Positions 63,680-64,000 of a stretch of 64,000 nucleotides of DNA are shown in pieces (position 1 is the first letter of the stretch; each line of letters opens with the position of its first letter). The stretch comes from Candidatus Melainabacteria bacterium. Lineage in GTDB: Bacteria > Cyanobacteriota > Vampirovibrionia > Obscuribacterales > Obscuribacteraceae. Made by a program: the position numbers and the translations under genes. The notes beneath the pieces are model-generated. The model had not been told where the DNA came from, did no database searches, and was given only the letters and a program-made list of their open reading frames with translations. The stretch is taken from positions 47,550 to 111,549 of the forward strand of contig JACRFZ010000070.1 in assembly GCA_016212515.1 (NCBI GenBank), written 5' to 3'.

Positions 63680-64000
63680 TGCTTCTCCTGGTCCTCCGGG
63701 TAACAAAATCTACCGATCAATATACTCTTTCAATTCTCATCTCAAACACCACTGGCGGACCGGGGCTTTTGTACAGGAACCCTCACGAGGCGGTGTCTGC
63801 CTGGGTTTTGGGACTTATGTAGTCGCTCATGTAGATGCTTGCTTGTGAATGTTGGAAGCAGAGTGTTTCTTTTCCGCTGCTGGTGCCAGCTTTAGACAGT
63901 TTTCTACAGGCGCACGTGTTGACAATTTGTGGGCGCAAGAGCTGTCTACAAGATCTCTAAGCAGGTTAGCGGGCGGAGTAAAGAGCCCACGGATTGAAAA
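63680..64000. other. Window end without supported gene
   Basis: I see no supported coding frame. TTGACA at 63919 (plus strand) is a -35-like box with only a poor -10 downstream. Nothing else is evident. Confidence 0.3.

Overview
The window is a gene-dense bacterial chromosome segment of moderately high G+C with no mobile element, rRNA, phage module or CRISPR array that I could find. The mix of genes suggests a non-photosynthetic relative of Cyanobacteria (Vampirovibrionia/Melainabacteria, possibly Obscuribacterales). The hints are many secreted or soluble TPR proteins including kinesin-light-chain-like ones, a DUF4388 protein, two DUF4239 membrane proteins, TadE/TadG-like proteins and a clpP-clpX-lon block next to the trigger factor gene. 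This placement is an inference from gene content; no similarity search was possible. TTG start codons are common (about eight genes).

Layout. 1-1140 (-) is the 5' part of a secreted VWA protein. 1313-5685 (+) is a compact run of six genes: small protein, SanA/YdcF-type membrane protein, AIM24-family protein, M48 protease, secreted TPR protein and thioesterase. 5690-11218 (-) holds TadG-like, TadE-like and clpB. 11539-15143 (+) has a J-domain/TPR protein, a secreted protein, a diguanylate cyclase and a response regulator. 15140-15862 (-) is a membrane protein. 16015-18385 (+) carries ssb, a sodium:solute symporter and a small membrane partner. 18398-21881 (-) is alr-nadD-yqeK plus a TonB-C-like secreted protein.

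22292-32063 (+) is the proteostasis core: HU, a Gfo/Idh/MocA oxidoreductase, tRNA-Gly, a membrane protein, tig, clpP, clpX, lon and a secreted protein. Opposite it, at 32293-35326 (-), lie a protein made of a ClpX-type zinc-binding domain joined to a helical TPR-like domain without any AAA+ module, a class C beta-lactamase-like hydrolase and a DUF4239 protein. 35625-36748 (+) has three small genes, 36772-38919 (-) a CNNM/CorC-type protein and a SMI1/KNR4-ankyrin protein.

39194-54449 (+) contains several unrecognised proteins, a two-component system, SulP transporter plus universal stress protein, a multi-spanning membrane protein, an aminotransferase/aldehyde dehydrogenase/acyl-CoA dehydrogenase cluster and a second DUF4239 protein. 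54528-55349 (-) is a methyltransferase. 55587-62024 (+) has two TPR proteins, a DUF4388/degenerate-GGDEF protein and a FAD-dependent oxidoreductase. 62040-63679 (-) has a secreted Ntn-type amidohydrolase and a small zinc-ribbon-like protein.

The most promising observation is the ClpX zinc-domain/TPR protein at 32293-33015. Its zinc module matches that of the local ClpX at 33 of 39 positions, which makes it a candidate adaptor or competitor for the ClpXP protease encoded a few kilobases away. Other items worth attention are a 60-bp repeat array with a perfect 16-bp inverted repeat, a six-copy 14-bp tandem repeat between clpX and lon, a His-rich tail on trigger factor, an SSB without the usual acidic tip, and a secreted protein with an internal duplication.
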